64,000 bases of DNA from Lentilactobacillus parabuchneri DSM 5707 = NBRC 107865 (GTDB lineage: Bacteria; Bacillota; Bacilli; Lactobacillales; Lactobacillaceae). The notes under the pieces were generated by a model. The model did not search any database. It saw only the letters and a list, made by a program, of their open reading frames with translations, and was not told the origin of the DNA. Location of the stretch: positions 62,001-126,000 of the forward strand of contig NZ_AZGK01000006.1 of the NCBI RefSeq assembly GCF_001435315.1, written 5' to 3'. The translations under genes and the position numbers were made by a program. This document shows, one piece after another, positions 9,199 to 18,628 of the stretch (positions are counted from its first letter, which is position 1; every line of letters starts with the position of its first letter).

Positions 9199-9579
9199 AT
9201 GGCGGACAGTTCAGAAGAGTATATCAAGCAGCACATGTTCGGCAACCCACAGATTAAGCCGGACGAAAAACGCGCATTCCTGGGAAACTTCAGGGAACGG
9301 GTTGCGCTGGCCCTGACGATTGGCCAAATTCAACGACCGGACGTGGGCGAACTGGTAGGGAAGATTTTAAACGACTACCCGGAATATCGGTTGTATATCA
9401 ACGGACGAATGGACCAGGAATTAATTGACCCGTTCATGGACATCGCCATTGAACACAATTACAAGTTCACGGTCCTGGTCCAAAATGGCATGAGGGTCGA
9501 CCAACCGTTGAAGCCGGATGATTTCGGCTTGGTGGTGGCCAACCCACATGAGAAGATTAAGAGAAGGATTGTGTTTTAG
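9199..9579 (+). CDS. YueI-family (DUF1694) protein
   Basis: A 126-residue cytosolic protein resembling B. subtilis YueI. It has the conserved core FLGNFRERVALALTIGQ, a short acidic helix and LYINGRMDQELIDPFMDIA. The function of the family is unknown. The ATG follows GAGGAG at the right spacing. It is monocistronic. Its TAG stop is followed directly by AGAGTGCGGAG, the start of the first hairpin-repeat array in the window, so the repeat probably forms the 3' end of this mRNA. Confidence 0.75.
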   Translation: MADSSEEYIKQHMFGNPQIKPDEKRAFLGNFRERVALALTIGQIQRPDVGELVGKILNDYPEYRLYINGRMDQELIDPFMDIAIEHNYKFTVLVQNGMRVDQPLKPDDFGLVVANPHEKIKRRIVF

Positions 9580-9990
9580 AGAGTGCGGAGCAAACCGGGT
9601 AACTACTAGGCATTTCATGGCCGTCGGAGCATTAATTTGATAACTAGTTTTGACGCTGGGCTTGCGTCGAAGCTAGTTATCGGATTAAGCGGAGGAAGTT
9701 GGTTCGCGGAGCACATTTCGGCTAGGTAACAGAAAACACAGAACAAACATGGTATCAACCCAGAGTGCAACCAGACCCGGGTTGACCCAGGCCTTACATG
9801 TTGGGGTCAGGGTCGTCGGAGCACATTTCAACTCGGAAAGAAGAAACCACAAAACAAGCATCCTCATCAAACCAAAGTGCGACGAGACTCAGGCTTTACA
9901 CGTTAGGGGGTCAGGTTCGCGCCAAGTAGGCTAGACCGCTGCACGTCATTTGCGGTCGTCGGAGCACATTTTTCAGCTAGATGAACCATT
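9580..9990 (+). repeat. hairpin-repeat locus 1: three degenerate units
   Basis: A gene-free stretch with three diverged tandem units, each starting near AGAGTGCGACGAG and ending near GTCGGAGCACATTT (starts near 9580, 9759 and 9865). Unit 1 contains a long hairpin at about 9631-9687 (GATAACTAG and GACGC arms). Units 2 and 3 carry CAGACCCGGG / GACTCAGGC cores instead. Tails such as CTAGGTAACAGAAAACACA match those at 35720 and 43820. The units lie in the same orientation as the preceding gene. The same family occurs at 14.7, 20.5, 35.6, 43.9 and 57.3 kb. Confidence 0.7.
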
Positions 9991-10017
9991 CGCCTCAACT
10001 ATCCTACAAACCAACGC

Positions 10018-10053
10018 AAAAGAGCCAAGGCATTCAATTGCCTCGGCTCTTTT
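10018..10053 (-). terminator. terminator of azlCD
   Basis: AAAAGAGCC-AGGCA pairs with TGCCT-GGCTCTTTT around a short loop; the stem is flanked by A/T runs. Confidence 0.75.
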
Positions 10054-10092
10054 AAATTTTAAAAAATATGTAACGCAACTTTGACGGTTCTC

Positions 10093-10425
10093 TCAAACAA
10101 CCAGCGCCAACAAGAATACCGCTATCAACCCCAGCACCACCGAAAGCGCCATTGAACGTGTCCAGTAGGCAATCGCGATGACAATCACTGCAGCGATCAA
10201 TTCCGGTGCCCGGTTAACAATTGTCACCGTGTACACGGGTGAGATGAATAGGTCTTTAACGACCAGCGCAGTAAATAACGATATCGGCACATACCGCATC
10301 CATTCATTAAACCAGGCAGGAATTTTTCGGGTACGGAAAAACATAAGCGGAATTAAACGTGGTGCGAACGCCACGCAAAAACACCCTAAAATTAGCCAAA
10401 CATGTTGTGTTGTGTTCCATTCCAT
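10093..10425 (-). CDS. azlD: AzlD-family small subunit of branched-chain amino acid exporter
   Basis: A 110-residue hydrophobic protein with about four membrane segments, matching the small subunit of the LIV-E (AzlC/AzlD, BrnF/BrnE) exporter. The conserved core RLIPLMFFRTRKIPAWFNEWMRYVPISLFTALVVKDL is clear. The complex exports leucine, isoleucine, valine and sometimes methionine. The ATG is 11 bases after the azlC stop, and its ribosome site AGGAG overlaps that stop, so the two are translationally coupled. A terminator follows. Confidence 0.88.
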   Translation of the reverse strand: MEWNTTQHVWLILGCFCVAFAPRLIPLMFFRTRKIPAWFNEWMRYVPISLFTALVVKDLFISPVYTVTIVNRAPELIAAVIVIAIAYWTRSMALSVVLGLIAVFLLALVV

Positions 10426-10436
10426 AAAGATAGCTC

Positions 10437-11228
10437 CTAGTCATTCACGTCTTCTTCAGCATCTTCGGGTGACCCAGCCGGGTTCTTCATCGACTTTAGC
10501 CAGCCGCTCTTTGGATTGAACTTGCGAATGGTTGCCTCCACCGCAAACCCAATAAATGAGGCAGCCAGCGTTGATAGTACAAGCCCCAACGTTGATTTGG
10601 TAAGGACCATGAAAAAGGCGGCCAGAAATCCCGACAAAATACAGATGACGATAATCAATCCATTCTTTAACTGCACGACAATCATGTAGATAAATAACGC
10701 CGTTAAGGCAAAATGAACAATTGTCAGGTCAATATTAATCGCACTACCAATCAAACTCCCGATGATATTACTAATCGTCCAAAAGACCAGTGTCATGTGT
10801 TCAACGTGCAGCGCTTCTCGTGGCGTGAACTTTTTATCAGTCGAAAATTTCAAATAATTCAAAGCGTAGTTTTCATCGTTCATCGACGCCGCAAACAGCG
10901 CTGTGAAACCAAGCGACTCGCCATGCAGGTACTTCGAAAGACTGGATCCCAGCAATGCGTAACGAAGTTCTAGAAAAAACATCATCAAGATTACTGAAAG
11001 CATGGGCGCGTTGGTCGCAAGAAGTGATGCAATCAAAAATTGGGCACCCCCAGAAAAGACCATTATGGAAACCATAAGGGTGGTCCAAACGTTAAAGCCG
11101 GAAGCGTGTAGTAAAATACCACACGCCAGGCCAATCGGAATATAACTTAAATCGACAGGCAAAGAAGCATCTAGTATTCTTCGCCAGTATGGAAGCTTCG
11201 CCCTCGATTTTGCTACCGCTTTTCCCAA
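10437..11228 (-). CDS. azlC: AzlC-family large subunit of branched-chain amino acid exporter
   Basis: A 263-residue polytopic protein of the AzlC/BrnF family, the large subunit of the LIV-E exporter. It contains SYIPIGLACGILLHASGF, the conserved MVFSGGAQFLIASLL and ELRYALLGSSLSKYL segments, and a hydrophilic acidic C-terminal tail. Translation starts at TTG with GGAGGA six bases upstream. It forms a two-gene operon with azlD. A perfect inverted repeat CACACAT-6-ATGTGTG at about 11252-11271 in the 5' region may be an operator or a leader hairpin; this is a guess. Confidence 0.88.
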   Translation of the reverse strand: MGKAVAKSRAKLPYWRRILDASLPVDLSYIPIGLACGILLHASGFNVWTTLMVSIMVFSGGAQFLIASLLATNAPMLSVILMMFFLELRYALLGSSLSKYLHGESLGFTALFAASMNDENYALNYLKFSTDKKFTPREALHVEHMTLVFWTISNIIGSLIGSAINIDLTIVHFALTALFIYMIVVQLKNGLIIVICILSGFLAAFFMVLTKSTLGLVLSTLAASFIGFAVEATIRKFNPKSGWLKSMKNPAGSPEDAEEDVND

Positions 11229-11354
11229 AAGGATTCCTCCATTTAAACCTTGTCACACATCCGGAAATGTGTGTAAAAATAATGTAAACACAATTCAGGT
11301 ACAATTATATGGGATTTTCACAAATTAATAAACACCTATTGTCCAATTGGATCA

Positions 11355-12611
11355 TTAAAAAAGTCGCAAGATCGCCCGCCATAAGAGAACGAACGGATTT
11401 GCTTTTTTTATCGACTTGTTAGCGACCATGACAATTTGAGCACCGGATTTTTCGATATATTGCAATCGGTTATTGCCAGCGCTTAGTTGAACCAACCCCA
11501 CTTTAGTGCTTTTCTTAACTGGCGCCTGCACATCGGTCGGCTTTTTGACGTAATGACCATTAATTTGAGTTTGCGAAACCCCATTTTTGACCCAGACCCA
11601 ATGCGTGGACTTGGTCACCGGCAAAACCGTCTCTTGTTTGCCGTCAGGGACCTTGGCCTTACCCACTCCCTTGATGGCTGTATTGGCCTTCAACTTAATG
11701 GGATGCTGCGTTGTGTAGACTGAGCGCATCAACTTTGCCGTCTGGATAAATCTGGCTGGATCAGAGGCACCCTTGTTGCGAGCGCCTAAAACAACTGTGA
11801 TGATGCGATGTTTCCCACTTTGAGTGGCAGAGCCGACAAAGCACGCGCCAGCCTTATCAGAAGTACCGGTCTTTAGACCATCGACTTTGACGCCCTTGGC
11901 AATTGATTTGTCCGCCAACAGCTGATTGTGCCCTGTCATCTGAGTCCCATAAAACGTCCCCGACGATTGGTCCGTAATCTGCGTCACCCGCGGGAAATCC
12001 TGAAGCAGATGCTTGGCTAACAACGCGACATCACTTGCGGAGAGTAAGTTCTCAGCGTTCTTGCTGACGTTTTTAAGGGCCAGCTGGCCGGTGAGCTTGT
12101 TCGTCAACCCCGACGCATTATAAAAATGGCCATCCGTAATTCCGAGCTTCCTAGCCGTCCGGTTCATCATGGCAGCAAACTTTGTTGGCGTCCCGGCAAC
12201 CTTTTGTCCCAATGCCAGCGCGGCCGCATTTGCGGATGCCACCAACGTTGCATTGACCAGCTGGCACACCGAATACGAGTGTCCCGATTTTAACGGAACA
12301 TTGGTTAATTCGGCTGCCGTACTGAGCTTTGCCAATGCAGGTGTAATCTTGACCTTGTCGCTCCAAGCCAACTTCTTCTGGGCAATTTGCTGATGGACAA
12401 TGTAGACCGTCATTAATTTTGAAATCGACGCAATGGCCATTGGCTTGTTGGCGTTTTTCTGATACAAAATCTGGCCGGAATCTGCGTCAATGGCAATTGC
12501 GGACTTCGCGTAAATCGTTGGTCGTTGACTGCGAGCTCCAGCATTGGTGGTTACTCCCAGAACGCAAAAAAAGCCCATTAAGGCTATTAATAATTGTAAA
12601 CGTTGCTTCAT
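11355..12611 (-). CDS. dacA: D-alanyl-D-alanine carboxypeptidase (peptidase S11, DacA/PBP5 type)
   Basis: A 418-residue low-molecular-weight penicillin-binding protein that trims the terminal D-Ala of peptidoglycan stems outside the membrane. It has a signal peptide (1-26, ending NAGA), the catalytic tetrad SISK (Ser62-Lys65), the SAN triad (124-126) and the KTG box (245-247). The C-terminal domain and a basic amphipathic end (PFVLLWRAILRLF) act as membrane anchor. The ATG comes 12 bases after the stop of the histidine kinase gene, whose end overlaps the GAGGAG site. It is thus the third gene of a two-component system operon and is probably one of its targets. Confidence 0.92.
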   Translation of the reverse strand: MKQRLQLLIALMGFFCVLGVTTNAGARSQRPTIYAKSAIAIDADSGQILYQKNANKPMAIASISKLMTVYIVHQQIAQKKLAWSDKVKITPALAKLSTAAELTNVPLKSGHSYSVCQLVNATLVASANAAALALGQKVAGTPTKFAAMMNRTARKLGITDGHFYNASGLTNKLTGQLALKNVSKNAENLLSASDVALLAKHLLQDFPRVTQITDQSSGTFYGTQMTGHNQLLADKSIAKGVKVDGLKTGTSDKAGACFVGSATQSGKHRIITVVLGARNKGASDPARFIQTAKLMRSVYTTQHPIKLKANTAIKGVGKAKVPDGKQETVLPVTKSTHWVWVKNGVSQTQINGHYVKKPTDVQAPVKKSTKVGLVQLSAGNNRLQYIEKSGAQIVMVANKSIKKANPFVLLWRAILRLF

Positions 12612-12623
12612 AAAGGTCTCCTC

Positions 12624-13790
12624 TTATTGGGCAATGGCTTTTTGAATCGGATTTTTCAGCTGATCGCCGTGTTTAGCCGGCAAATGGATGGCGAATGTTG
12701 TAAGTCCCTGATCCGAGCTGACATTAATGTAGCCGCCATGCAGGTCAATGATACTTTGCGCAATCGCCAAACCAAGGCCAGAACCACCAGTATCCTTATT
12801 CCGAGAACTTTCAACACGGTAAAACCGCTCAAAAATCTGATTAAGAGATTTTTTCGGGATCTCCGGACCGTCATTGGCAACGTGAATCACAACTTCTCCC
12901 GGCTGCCCAGTCGCACAACTGAGGTAAATATGGTGGCCACCCTTGCCATATTTAATGGCATTTGAAATTAAGTTATTGAACACCCGGCCAAGCTTTTCCG
13001 CATCAGCTTCAATATACATCGGCTGATCAGTTTCCTGAGCCGAAATGGCCAAGCCACTTTTATCCGCTTCCAATTCAAAACTGGCCACAAGCTGTTCCAT
13101 CATCTGATTAAGGTCAATCTTGCTGATCGACAATGGCGTGCCCGTTTGTTTAACTTTTGTATACTCAAACAAATTGTCAACCAGTGACTTCATTTGCTTG
13201 GCCTTGAGATAGGCGATATCCGCGTATTTCAGCAGGTCTTCTTGGCTATGGTACTGTTTATCACGAATCAGGCCAAGATAGCCCAAAATAGACGTCAGAG
13301 GTGTTCGCAGGTCGTGGCTGACGTTCGTAATCAACTCGTCCTTGGAGCTTTCAATCGCCCGCTCCTCGTCCATGGATTGAATAACACTGTCAACCAGCGC
13401 GTTGATGCTTTCTACAACTGATTGCGTATTGCCTTTCAATTTAAATGGAATTCGGTGATTCAAATGACCGTTGGCGATATAGTGCAGTTCACTGATGATA
13501 TGTCTCAACTGCATTTGGTGATACCGCCTAATGAGCCGCCAGTAAACCACAGCGGCATCAAACAAGATCATCAACACGATAAAAATATTTTCCCAACTCC
13601 AAAGGTGAAGATGGTCAGGCCCGATGATAATTGAGCGCTTGATGATAAAAATGCCATCCCGCAATCCGGGGTTCGTTGAAATAGATTGGTTAATTAAAAC
13701 AATGATTGAAAGGTTGAGCAGCAACAGTAAAATGACTGTCACAACCCCTTCCAAAAAGAGTTCGGTTTTTTCGCGGCCGGTCAGCTTCAC
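12624..13790 (-). CDS. sensor histidine kinase (VanS/PhoR-like) controlling dacA
   Basis: A 388-residue membrane kinase. Two membrane helices (about 14-33 and 68-86) enclose a short extracellular loop of about 35 residues. A HAMP-like linker (88-140), the dimerisation helix with phospho-acceptor His159 (SHDLRTPLTSILGYLGLI) and an ATPase domain with N, G1 and G2 boxes (NLISNAIKYG, SGLGLAIAQSIIDLHGG) follow. The short sensor loop suggests sensing at the membrane, as in cell-envelope stress kinases. The gene lies 29 bases after its response regulator and is coupled to dacA. Cell-wall damage as a signal is inferred from this context. Confidence 0.85.
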   Translation of the reverse strand: MKLTGREKTELFLEGVVTVILLLLLNLSIIVLINQSISTNPGLRDGIFIIKRSIIIGPDHLHLWSWENIFIVLMILFDAAVVYWRLIRRYHQMQLRHIISELHYIANGHLNHRIPFKLKGNTQSVVESINALVDSVIQSMDEERAIESSKDELITNVSHDLRTPLTSILGYLGLIRDKQYHSQEDLLKYADIAYLKAKQMKSLVDNLFEYTKVKQTGTPLSISKIDLNQMMEQLVASFELEADKSGLAISAQETDQPMYIEADAEKLGRVFNNLISNAIKYGKGGHHIYLSCATGQPGEVVIHVANDGPEIPKKSLNQIFERFYRVESSRNKDTGGSGLGLAIAQSIIDLHGGYINVSSDQGLTTFAIHLPAKHGDQLKNPIQKAIAQ

Positions 13791-13819
13791 GTTGCGTTCC
13801 CCCTTAATGACAATTGAAA

Positions 13820-14512
13820 TTAATGTGATTCAATCTTGTAACCAACACCCCAAACGGTTTGAATGACTTTTTCACCGTTGGTTGCTTCTTCAATCTTATC
13901 CCGCAGATGACTGACGTGGACCATAACAGTTTTGGCAGAAACAATACTTTCCTGACGCCAAACCCGCTCAAAAATTTCGTCGGCGGAGAAAACCCGGTTG
14001 GGATGACTTGCCAACAAATACAGAATCCCAAATTCAAGTGCCGTCAGTTGAATCGGCGTGCCGGTAATGGTTTTAACTTCGTGAGAATCCTTGTTAATGG
14101 TGAGTGGTCCGATATCCAACACGTCAGGGGTATCGTTGGTCACATGTTCTTCGGTTCGTCGCAAAAGCGATTTAACCCGGGCCATTACTTCAAGCGGATT
14201 AAATGGTTTGGTAACGTAATCGTCAGCACCACTGATCAAGCCCTGGATTTTGTCCATGTCTTCAGTTTTAGCAGATAAGATGATGATCGGAATTTGAGAA
14301 TCTTTTCGAACTTCCTTGACGACCTCGATTCCGTTCATGCCGGGCATCATAATGTCAAGAATCATCAAACCGATGTCGGATTCAGTCCGAAGACGGGTCA
14401 GTGCTTCTTGACCACTGTAAGCAGAAACTGGCTCGTAGCCTTCATTTCGAATATAAATTTCAAGCAGTTGAGCAATTTCTTTATCATCGTCGACAACTAA
14501 AATTTTCATCAT
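13820..14512 (-). CDS. OmpR/PhoB-family response regulator (VanR-like)
   Basis: A 230-residue DNA-binding regulator. The receiver domain (1-120) has the acidic pair D9/D10, phospho-acceptor Asp53 (LMILDIMMPGMNG) and the SAKTED switch region. The C-terminal winged helix (about 130-228) ends QTVWGVGYKIE. The start is ATGATG behind GAGG; the first ATG is used here. It leads the operon regulator-kinase-dacA. No binding-site repeats could be assigned with confidence in the upstream region. Confidence 0.88.
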   Translation of the reverse strand: MMKILVVDDDKEIAQLLEIYIRNEGYEPVSAYSGQEALTRLRTESDIGLMILDIMMPGMNGIEVVKEVRKDSQIPIIILSAKTEDMDKIQGLISGADDYVTKPFNPLEVMARVKSLLRRTEEHVTNDTPDVLDIGPLTINKDSHEVKTITGTPIQLTALEFGILYLLASHPNRVFSADEIFERVWRQESIVSAKTVMVHVSHLRDKIEEATNGEKVIQTVWGVGYKIESH

Positions 14513-14698
14513 TAATCAACCTCATTATCCTATTTATTTACTATTATTCTAACATTGTTATGCGCTCAAACTTATCAATTAGCATTCAAGTTTGATTCTA
14601 CACTTTTTAACTAATTCGACAACTATCCTTGAAATGCTAATGTAAGGCGATTGCACAACGTTTACAAGGGTAACAGGGGAAGCTTAAAAAAGACTTAA

Positions 14699-14815
14699 GA
14701 GAGCGACGAGCAACGGGTGGTGCGGTTTCTAAGGATAAATGGACAAAAGCCCTGGGTTCGGGCTTTTGTCCATTTATCCTTAGAAGTTAGCACCAGTTGC
14801 GTCGGAGCTTATTTT
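14699..14815 (+). repeat. hairpin-repeat locus 2: one complete unit
   Basis: A single well-preserved copy, AGAGAGCGACGAGCAACGGG to GTTGCGTCGGAGC. Its core is a perfect 26-bp stem starting TTCTAAGGATAAATGG, closed by a short TGGGTTC loop. Outside it pair TGGTGC/GCACCA, GCAAC/GTTGC and CGAC/GTCG, so almost the whole element folds back on itself. It lies between the divergent promoter region of the response regulator and the downstream side of the small His-rich gene. The remainder of 14513-14972 holds a terminator and no gene that I can see. Confidence 0.75.
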
Positions 14816-14911
14816 AGAAGCCGAATCGCCCCTCAATCGAACATAACAAACGTATCCCCTTGCCCCCCAATTTTGAGGATCTTAGAACACAAGCCTTCCA
14901 ACAAGCACCCC

Positions 14912-14941
14912 AACAAAAAAGGCCGAGCAACCGTGCCCGAC
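14912..14941 (-). terminator. terminator of the ohyA / His-rich gene unit
   Basis: On the minus strand GGTCGGGC-ACGGTT-GCTCGGCC followed by TTTTTT, 30 bases after the stop codon of the small gene. Confidence 0.7.
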
Positions 14942-14972
14942 CTCATCACTCTATTTCAAACAATTAAACAAA

Positions 14973-15194
14973 CTAAAATTCATTTTTTAATCCTTCACCA
15001 TCAGTCTTGGTTTCCCTCACAAAAGGGAGGTCGTCAATGTCTTCGAAGGGTTTGAATCGTGAACTTCCGCCATGACCGCCATGACTATGGTAGATATGGT
15101 GAGGCGTGTCAGCCAACATATCTCTTCCGTGCATGCCAACCGCAACGCCTAACCCAAACAAAGTAATGCCACCTAATACACTTCGGACTTTCAT
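14973..15194 (-). CDS. small His-rich membrane-associated protein, unknown function
   Basis: A 73-residue protein with an N-terminal apolar segment rich in Gly (VRSVLGGITLFGLGVAVG) followed by a His/Gly stretch HHIYHSHGGHGG and an acidic C-terminus. The second ATG at 15194 is chosen because AGGAGG sits seven bases before it; the upstream GTG/ATG codons would be too close. The ribosome site overlaps the stop codon of ohyA, so the two are translationally coupled. The His cluster could bind metal, but no family is recognised. A link to fatty-acid handling is suggested only by the neighbour. Confidence 0.6.
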   Translation of the reverse strand: MKVRSVLGGITLFGLGVAVGMHGRDMLADTPHHIYHSHGGHGGSSRFKPFEDIDDLPFVRETKTDGEGLKNEF

Positions 15195-15205
15195 CATCAC
15201 GCCTC

Positions 15206-16975
15206 CTAGATCAGCTTTTGATCTTTCAAGATTTCTTCCAGATAAGTGCCCCTTACATGGTCAATTAATTTTTGAACAACCATCTTTTCCGGAGCCGTCA
15301 GCGGTAATTCCATCAGCGATTTTTCGTCATTCAAGTAATAAATTGAGCTTAAAATTGATCGAACGTCAAACGATGACGCGTAAACCTCCGGAACACCCCT
15401 ATCAACGTTGAACAGCTGATAAACAGCTTCCATTGCGGTTCGGACGGAATACTCGGTCGTAAACACTGTATCCCGCTTGGTTTCCGAAAAGTTACCGATG
15501 AACGCCAGGTTCTTTGAGCCTTCAGGAACAACCAACGGCCGGTCGCCCGCTCTTCTTGGCATGAAGTAAGTGGTGATGTAAGGCATGTGTACCGGAACCG
15601 TGTTGGCATCTTTGGCGATAGATTCAATCTGATCTTCCGGAACCCCAATGTGATACAAGAACTCTTCACAAATTTCAATGCCCGTGCAGTCCGCAATCTT
15701 CTTCTTAATGTAATTACCAGGCAAATCAGAGAATAATCCGTACGTCCAAACGACTAATTCATCTGGCTTTTGTTGGGCAAAGTGTGGCTGCCGACTGACC
15801 GTAAAGCCCATCAGCCAATTTGAATCACGAATCGAAACCGGACCACTAGTAATCAACTGCCCACTGTGGGGTGCTTTCTTGGTAATTCGTTGAATATAAG
15901 GCTCCACTCGATTGTCAGTGAAGGTCGTCGTAGCCGAAATCACCCAGTTAGCCGGTGGAATGTTCTGATAGAACTTCTTGGGATGACCAAATGCGGGATC
16001 CTGCTTGGCCAAATTTTCCCAAAGCTGCCAGGAAGCACCAACCGGATGTTCCTTTGGCGCCGGCTCATCGTTACTGCCATAGGTCGTGCTTTCAGTTATC
16101 GACCCGTTGGTAACGAAAACATAATCTTCTTCACTCAGTTCAATTGTCTTGGGCTCGCCTTTTTCAACGATATCCAAGCTGGTCGCGACCTTTTGGCCAT
16201 TAGAACTGTCAACCACGATGTTATTGACGGTCGTGTCAAACTGGAAACTAACGCCCCGATCTTCCAAATACTTCACTAGTGGCTTGATGAGTGATTCGTA
16301 CTGATTATATTTAGTGAACTTTAAGGACGACATGTTTGGCAAGGTTGCCACATGATGCACAAATCGCATGAGGTAACGGCGCATCTCAATTGCACTGGCC
16401 CACGGTTCGAAGGCAAACATGGTTGACCAGTCCAGCCAGAAATTGGATTTGAAAAATTCATCCGTGAACACATCGTTAATCTTCATATCGGCTAATTGGT
16501 CTTCGGGGGTCATAACGAGCTTTGTGATCTCTTCAATCGCCTTTCGCGACAACGTGAACTTGCCGTCAGTCGGAATCCGTTGACCACGCTTTTCAATGGC
16601 GCGGGCATGAGAAAAGCTCGGATCATCTTTATTCAACCAATAAAATTCGTCGAGCACAGAAATATCGGGATTTTCCAAGCTTGGGATCGAGCGAAACAGA
16701 TCCCACAGAGTCTCAAAATGCGATTCCATTTCCCGGCCGCCACGGACAATATAGCCACGGTTGGTATCATAAATCCCGTCCATACTGCCACCTGGCAGAC
16801 TCAGTTCTTCCAATACATGAATATTCTTCCCAGGTACTTGCGCATCCCGCACCATAAACACGGCAGCTGCCAAGGACGCCAATCCAGAGCCAATCAAATA
16901 AGCAGATTTGTTGTCCACTCCGGCAGGTTTCTTTGGCTTCGCAAACGCTTCGTAATTCCCGTTTGAATAGTACAT
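15206..16975 (-). CDS. ohyA: oleate hydratase (FAD-dependent, myosin-cross-reactive antigen family)
   Basis: A 589-residue enzyme that adds water to the cis-9 double bond of oleic or linoleic acid to give 10-hydroxy fatty acids, a detoxification and membrane-adaptation reaction in lactobacilli. The dinucleotide fold starts at [15 protein letters not shown] (26-40), followed by LPGGSMDG and the family motif [11 protein letters not shown]. The C-terminal region has MPRRAGDRP and [26 protein letters not shown]. Length is typical. The start follows AAAGGAGGGAGC. A palindrome just downstream of a TATAAT lies before the gene. It is co-transcribed with the small His-rich gene. Confidence 0.95.
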   Translation of the reverse strand: MYYSNGNYEAFAKPKKPAGVDNKSAYLIGSGLASLAAAVFMVRDAQVPGKNIHVLEELSLPGGSMDGIYDTNRGYIVRGGREMESHFETLWDLFRSIPSLENPDISVLDEFYWLNKDDPSFSHARAIEKRGQRIPTDGKFTLSRKAIEEITKLVMTPEDQLADMKINDVFTDEFFKSNFWLDWSTMFAFEPWASAIEMRRYLMRFVHHVATLPNMSSLKFTKYNQYESLIKPLVKYLEDRGVSFQFDTTVNNIVVDSSNGQKVATSLDIVEKGEPKTIELSEEDYVFVTNGSITESTTYGSNDEPAPKEHPVGASWQLWENLAKQDPAFGHPKKFYQNIPPANWVISATTTFTDNRVEPYIQRITKKAPHSGQLITSGPVSIRDSNWLMGFTVSRQPHFAQQKPDELVVWTYGLFSDLPGNYIKKKIADCTGIEICEEFLYHIGVPEDQIESIAKDANTVPVHMPYITTYFMPRRAGDRPLVVPEGSKNLAFIGNFSETKRDTVFTTEYSVRTAMEAVYQLFNVDRGVPEVYASSFDVRSILSSIYYLNDEKSLMELPLTAPEKMVVQKLIDHVRGTYLEEILKDQKLI

Positions 16976-17003
16976 ATATGCTCCCTCCTTTATGCATACA
17001 CCC

Positions 17004-17028
17004 TGTAACCGTTTACATTGGTATTATA
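17004..17028 (-). promoter_or_regulatory. promoter -10 with overlapping palindromic operator of ohyA
   Basis: On the minus strand TATAAT is followed within six bases by TGTAAACGGTTACA, a near-perfect palindrome that also resembles a cre site with one mismatch. Its place at the transcription start suggests a repressor: CcpA, or a fatty-acid-responsive regulator. I see no convincing -35 box. Confidence 0.45.
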
Positions 17029-17076
17029 AACCCAAATTATCAGGGAGGGTCTGCAGTAGCTTGCCCATTTATAAGA

Positions 17077-17125
17077 AAATAAGTCAGCTTTAGAAGGTCA
17101 AATGCCCTCAAAGCTGACTTATTTT
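17077..17125 (-). terminator. terminator of pncB
   Basis: A 16-bp stem AAAATAAGTCAGCTTT / AAAGCTGACTTATTTT with a 17-base loop, 33 bases past the pncB stop. Confidence 0.8.
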
Positions 17126-17157
17126 CAATCAATGATCCAGTTAAATTTACAAAGCCA

Positions 17158-18591
17158 TTATTCGTTTTCAGCGGCATCCTCCACCAAGCTTTCCTGAAGT
17201 GCGGCCAGCTTAGTCGTGACGTAAACCGGGAACTCGTCAGGATTGATCAAACGCTTAGTCGCTGCTGGGATTTGTGTCAACATCTGCTGACTGTACTTTT
17301 GAATATCAAATACCCCGGGCAACGTTGTCTGAAGCTTTGGACCATCCAAGGCTTGAACTTGAAGTGGCACGGCATCGAATTTTTCGATTCGCTGTTCCCG
17401 TTGCGTTGCCAATGGATTAGCCTTCACAACCGTAATTGGTTGGTCCAGTGACTCATCCGCCAAGGCAATCACGTCGGCAAAGGCGTTTTGCGTTCCTGGA
17501 TAGTACAGTCGATAAACCTGCTTTAACCCTGGCAGGGTCAGCTTTTCACGACTGGCACTGACTTTGATCTTTGGAATCGTCTGGCCGTCCTTGATAACCG
17601 CAGCCAGTTTGTAGACGCCACTCAAAACAGGTGATGAGGCACTGGTGATTAATTTTTCACCAATTCCAAAGTTATCCAGTGGTGCGCCTTCGTGAAGCAG
17701 TGAAGCGACAACGTGCTCATCCAAAGCGTTTGAAGCCGTAATCTTCACTTCAGGTAGACCGGCATCATCCAGCATCTTCCGGGCCGCTTTGGAAAGTTGA
17801 GAAATATCTCCGGAGTCGATTCGAATGCCAACCGGTTGATGACCGGCTGCTTTGAGTTCCTTGAATACCTTGATGGCATTTGGGACACCGGACTTTAAGA
17901 CATCGTAAGTATCAACCAGCAAGGCCGCGTTGTCCGGGTATACCTGGGCCCATTTTTCAAACGAGGTCAATTCATCCGGAAATGATTCAACCCACGCGTG
18001 GGCCATCGTTCCAGCGGACGGAATCCCAAACTTTTCCGCTGCCAATACATTTGAGGTACTCGTGCAACCACCAATAACGGCTGCCCGGGCGCCATATGTG
18101 GCACTATCTGGGCCCTGAGCCCGTCTGGCACCGAATTCCATTACAGGCCGATCACCAGCCGAGTAGGTAATCCTCCGGGCTTTAGTGGCAATCAACGACT
18201 GGTGGTTCAAAATGTTTAGCAGCAAGGTTTCAAATAATTGAGTCTGCAATAACGGCCCTCGGATCGTCAAAAGCGGTTCCCGCGGAAAGACGGGTGTCCC
18301 TTCCGGAATTGCGGAAACTTGACAATCGAATTTAAAATCCAACAGGTCATTCAAAAAATTATCCTGAAACAAGTTCAGAGATCGCAAGTAGTCAACGTCG
18401 CTTTGGTCAAAGTGAAAGTTTTGCAGGGACTTGATTGCCTGCTCCAAACCCGCAGTAATGACAAAACTACCGTTGTCCGGCACTTTTCTGAAGAAGATGT
18501 CAAAAACACCCTGTTCATCATTGATGGTCTGGCGGTACCCATTTGCCATTGAAAATTCGTACAAGTCCGTTAACATTGATAAATTATTCAT
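17158..18591 (-). CDS. pncB: nicotinate phosphoribosyltransferase
   Basis: A 477-residue cytosolic enzyme that makes nicotinate mononucleotide from nicotinate and PRPP, the first step of NAD salvage. It shows the Gram-positive NAPRTase start LTDLYEFSMANGYRQ, the EFGARRAQG motif with the substrate-binding arginines, and GIRIDSGDISQLSKAARKMLDDAG. Length is usual. The ATG is preceded by AGAGGAC. The next gene upstream on the same strand encodes an NrtR-type NAD regulator. A perfect AT-rich palindrome between them (18629-18653) is a good operator candidate. Confidence 0.95.
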   Translation of the reverse strand: MNNLSMLTDLYEFSMANGYRQTINDEQGVFDIFFRKVPDNGSFVITAGLEQAIKSLQNFHFDQSDVDYLRSLNLFQDNFLNDLLDFKFDCQVSAIPEGTPVFPREPLLTIRGPLLQTQLFETLLLNILNHQSLIATKARRITYSAGDRPVMEFGARRAQGPDSATYGARAAVIGGCTSTSNVLAAEKFGIPSAGTMAHAWVESFPDELTSFEKWAQVYPDNAALLVDTYDVLKSGVPNAIKVFKELKAAGHQPVGIRIDSGDISQLSKAARKMLDDAGLPEVKITASNALDEHVVASLLHEGAPLDNFGIGEKLITSASSPVLSGVYKLAAVIKDGQTIPKIKVSASREKLTLPGLKQVYRLYYPGTQNAFADVIALADESLDQPITVVKANPLATQREQRIEKFDAVPLQVQALDGPKLQTTLPGVFDIQKYSQQMLTQIPAATKRLINPDEFPVYVTTKLAALQESLVEDAAENE

Positions 18592-18628
18592 AATAAAGTG
18601 TCCTCTTTCTAAAATTAAGGTCGACTTA

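Noticed and set aside
9580-9990. A CRISPR array
   Set aside because: Units are long, irregular, imperfect and palindromic; no short direct repeats with regular spacers and no cas genes in the window.
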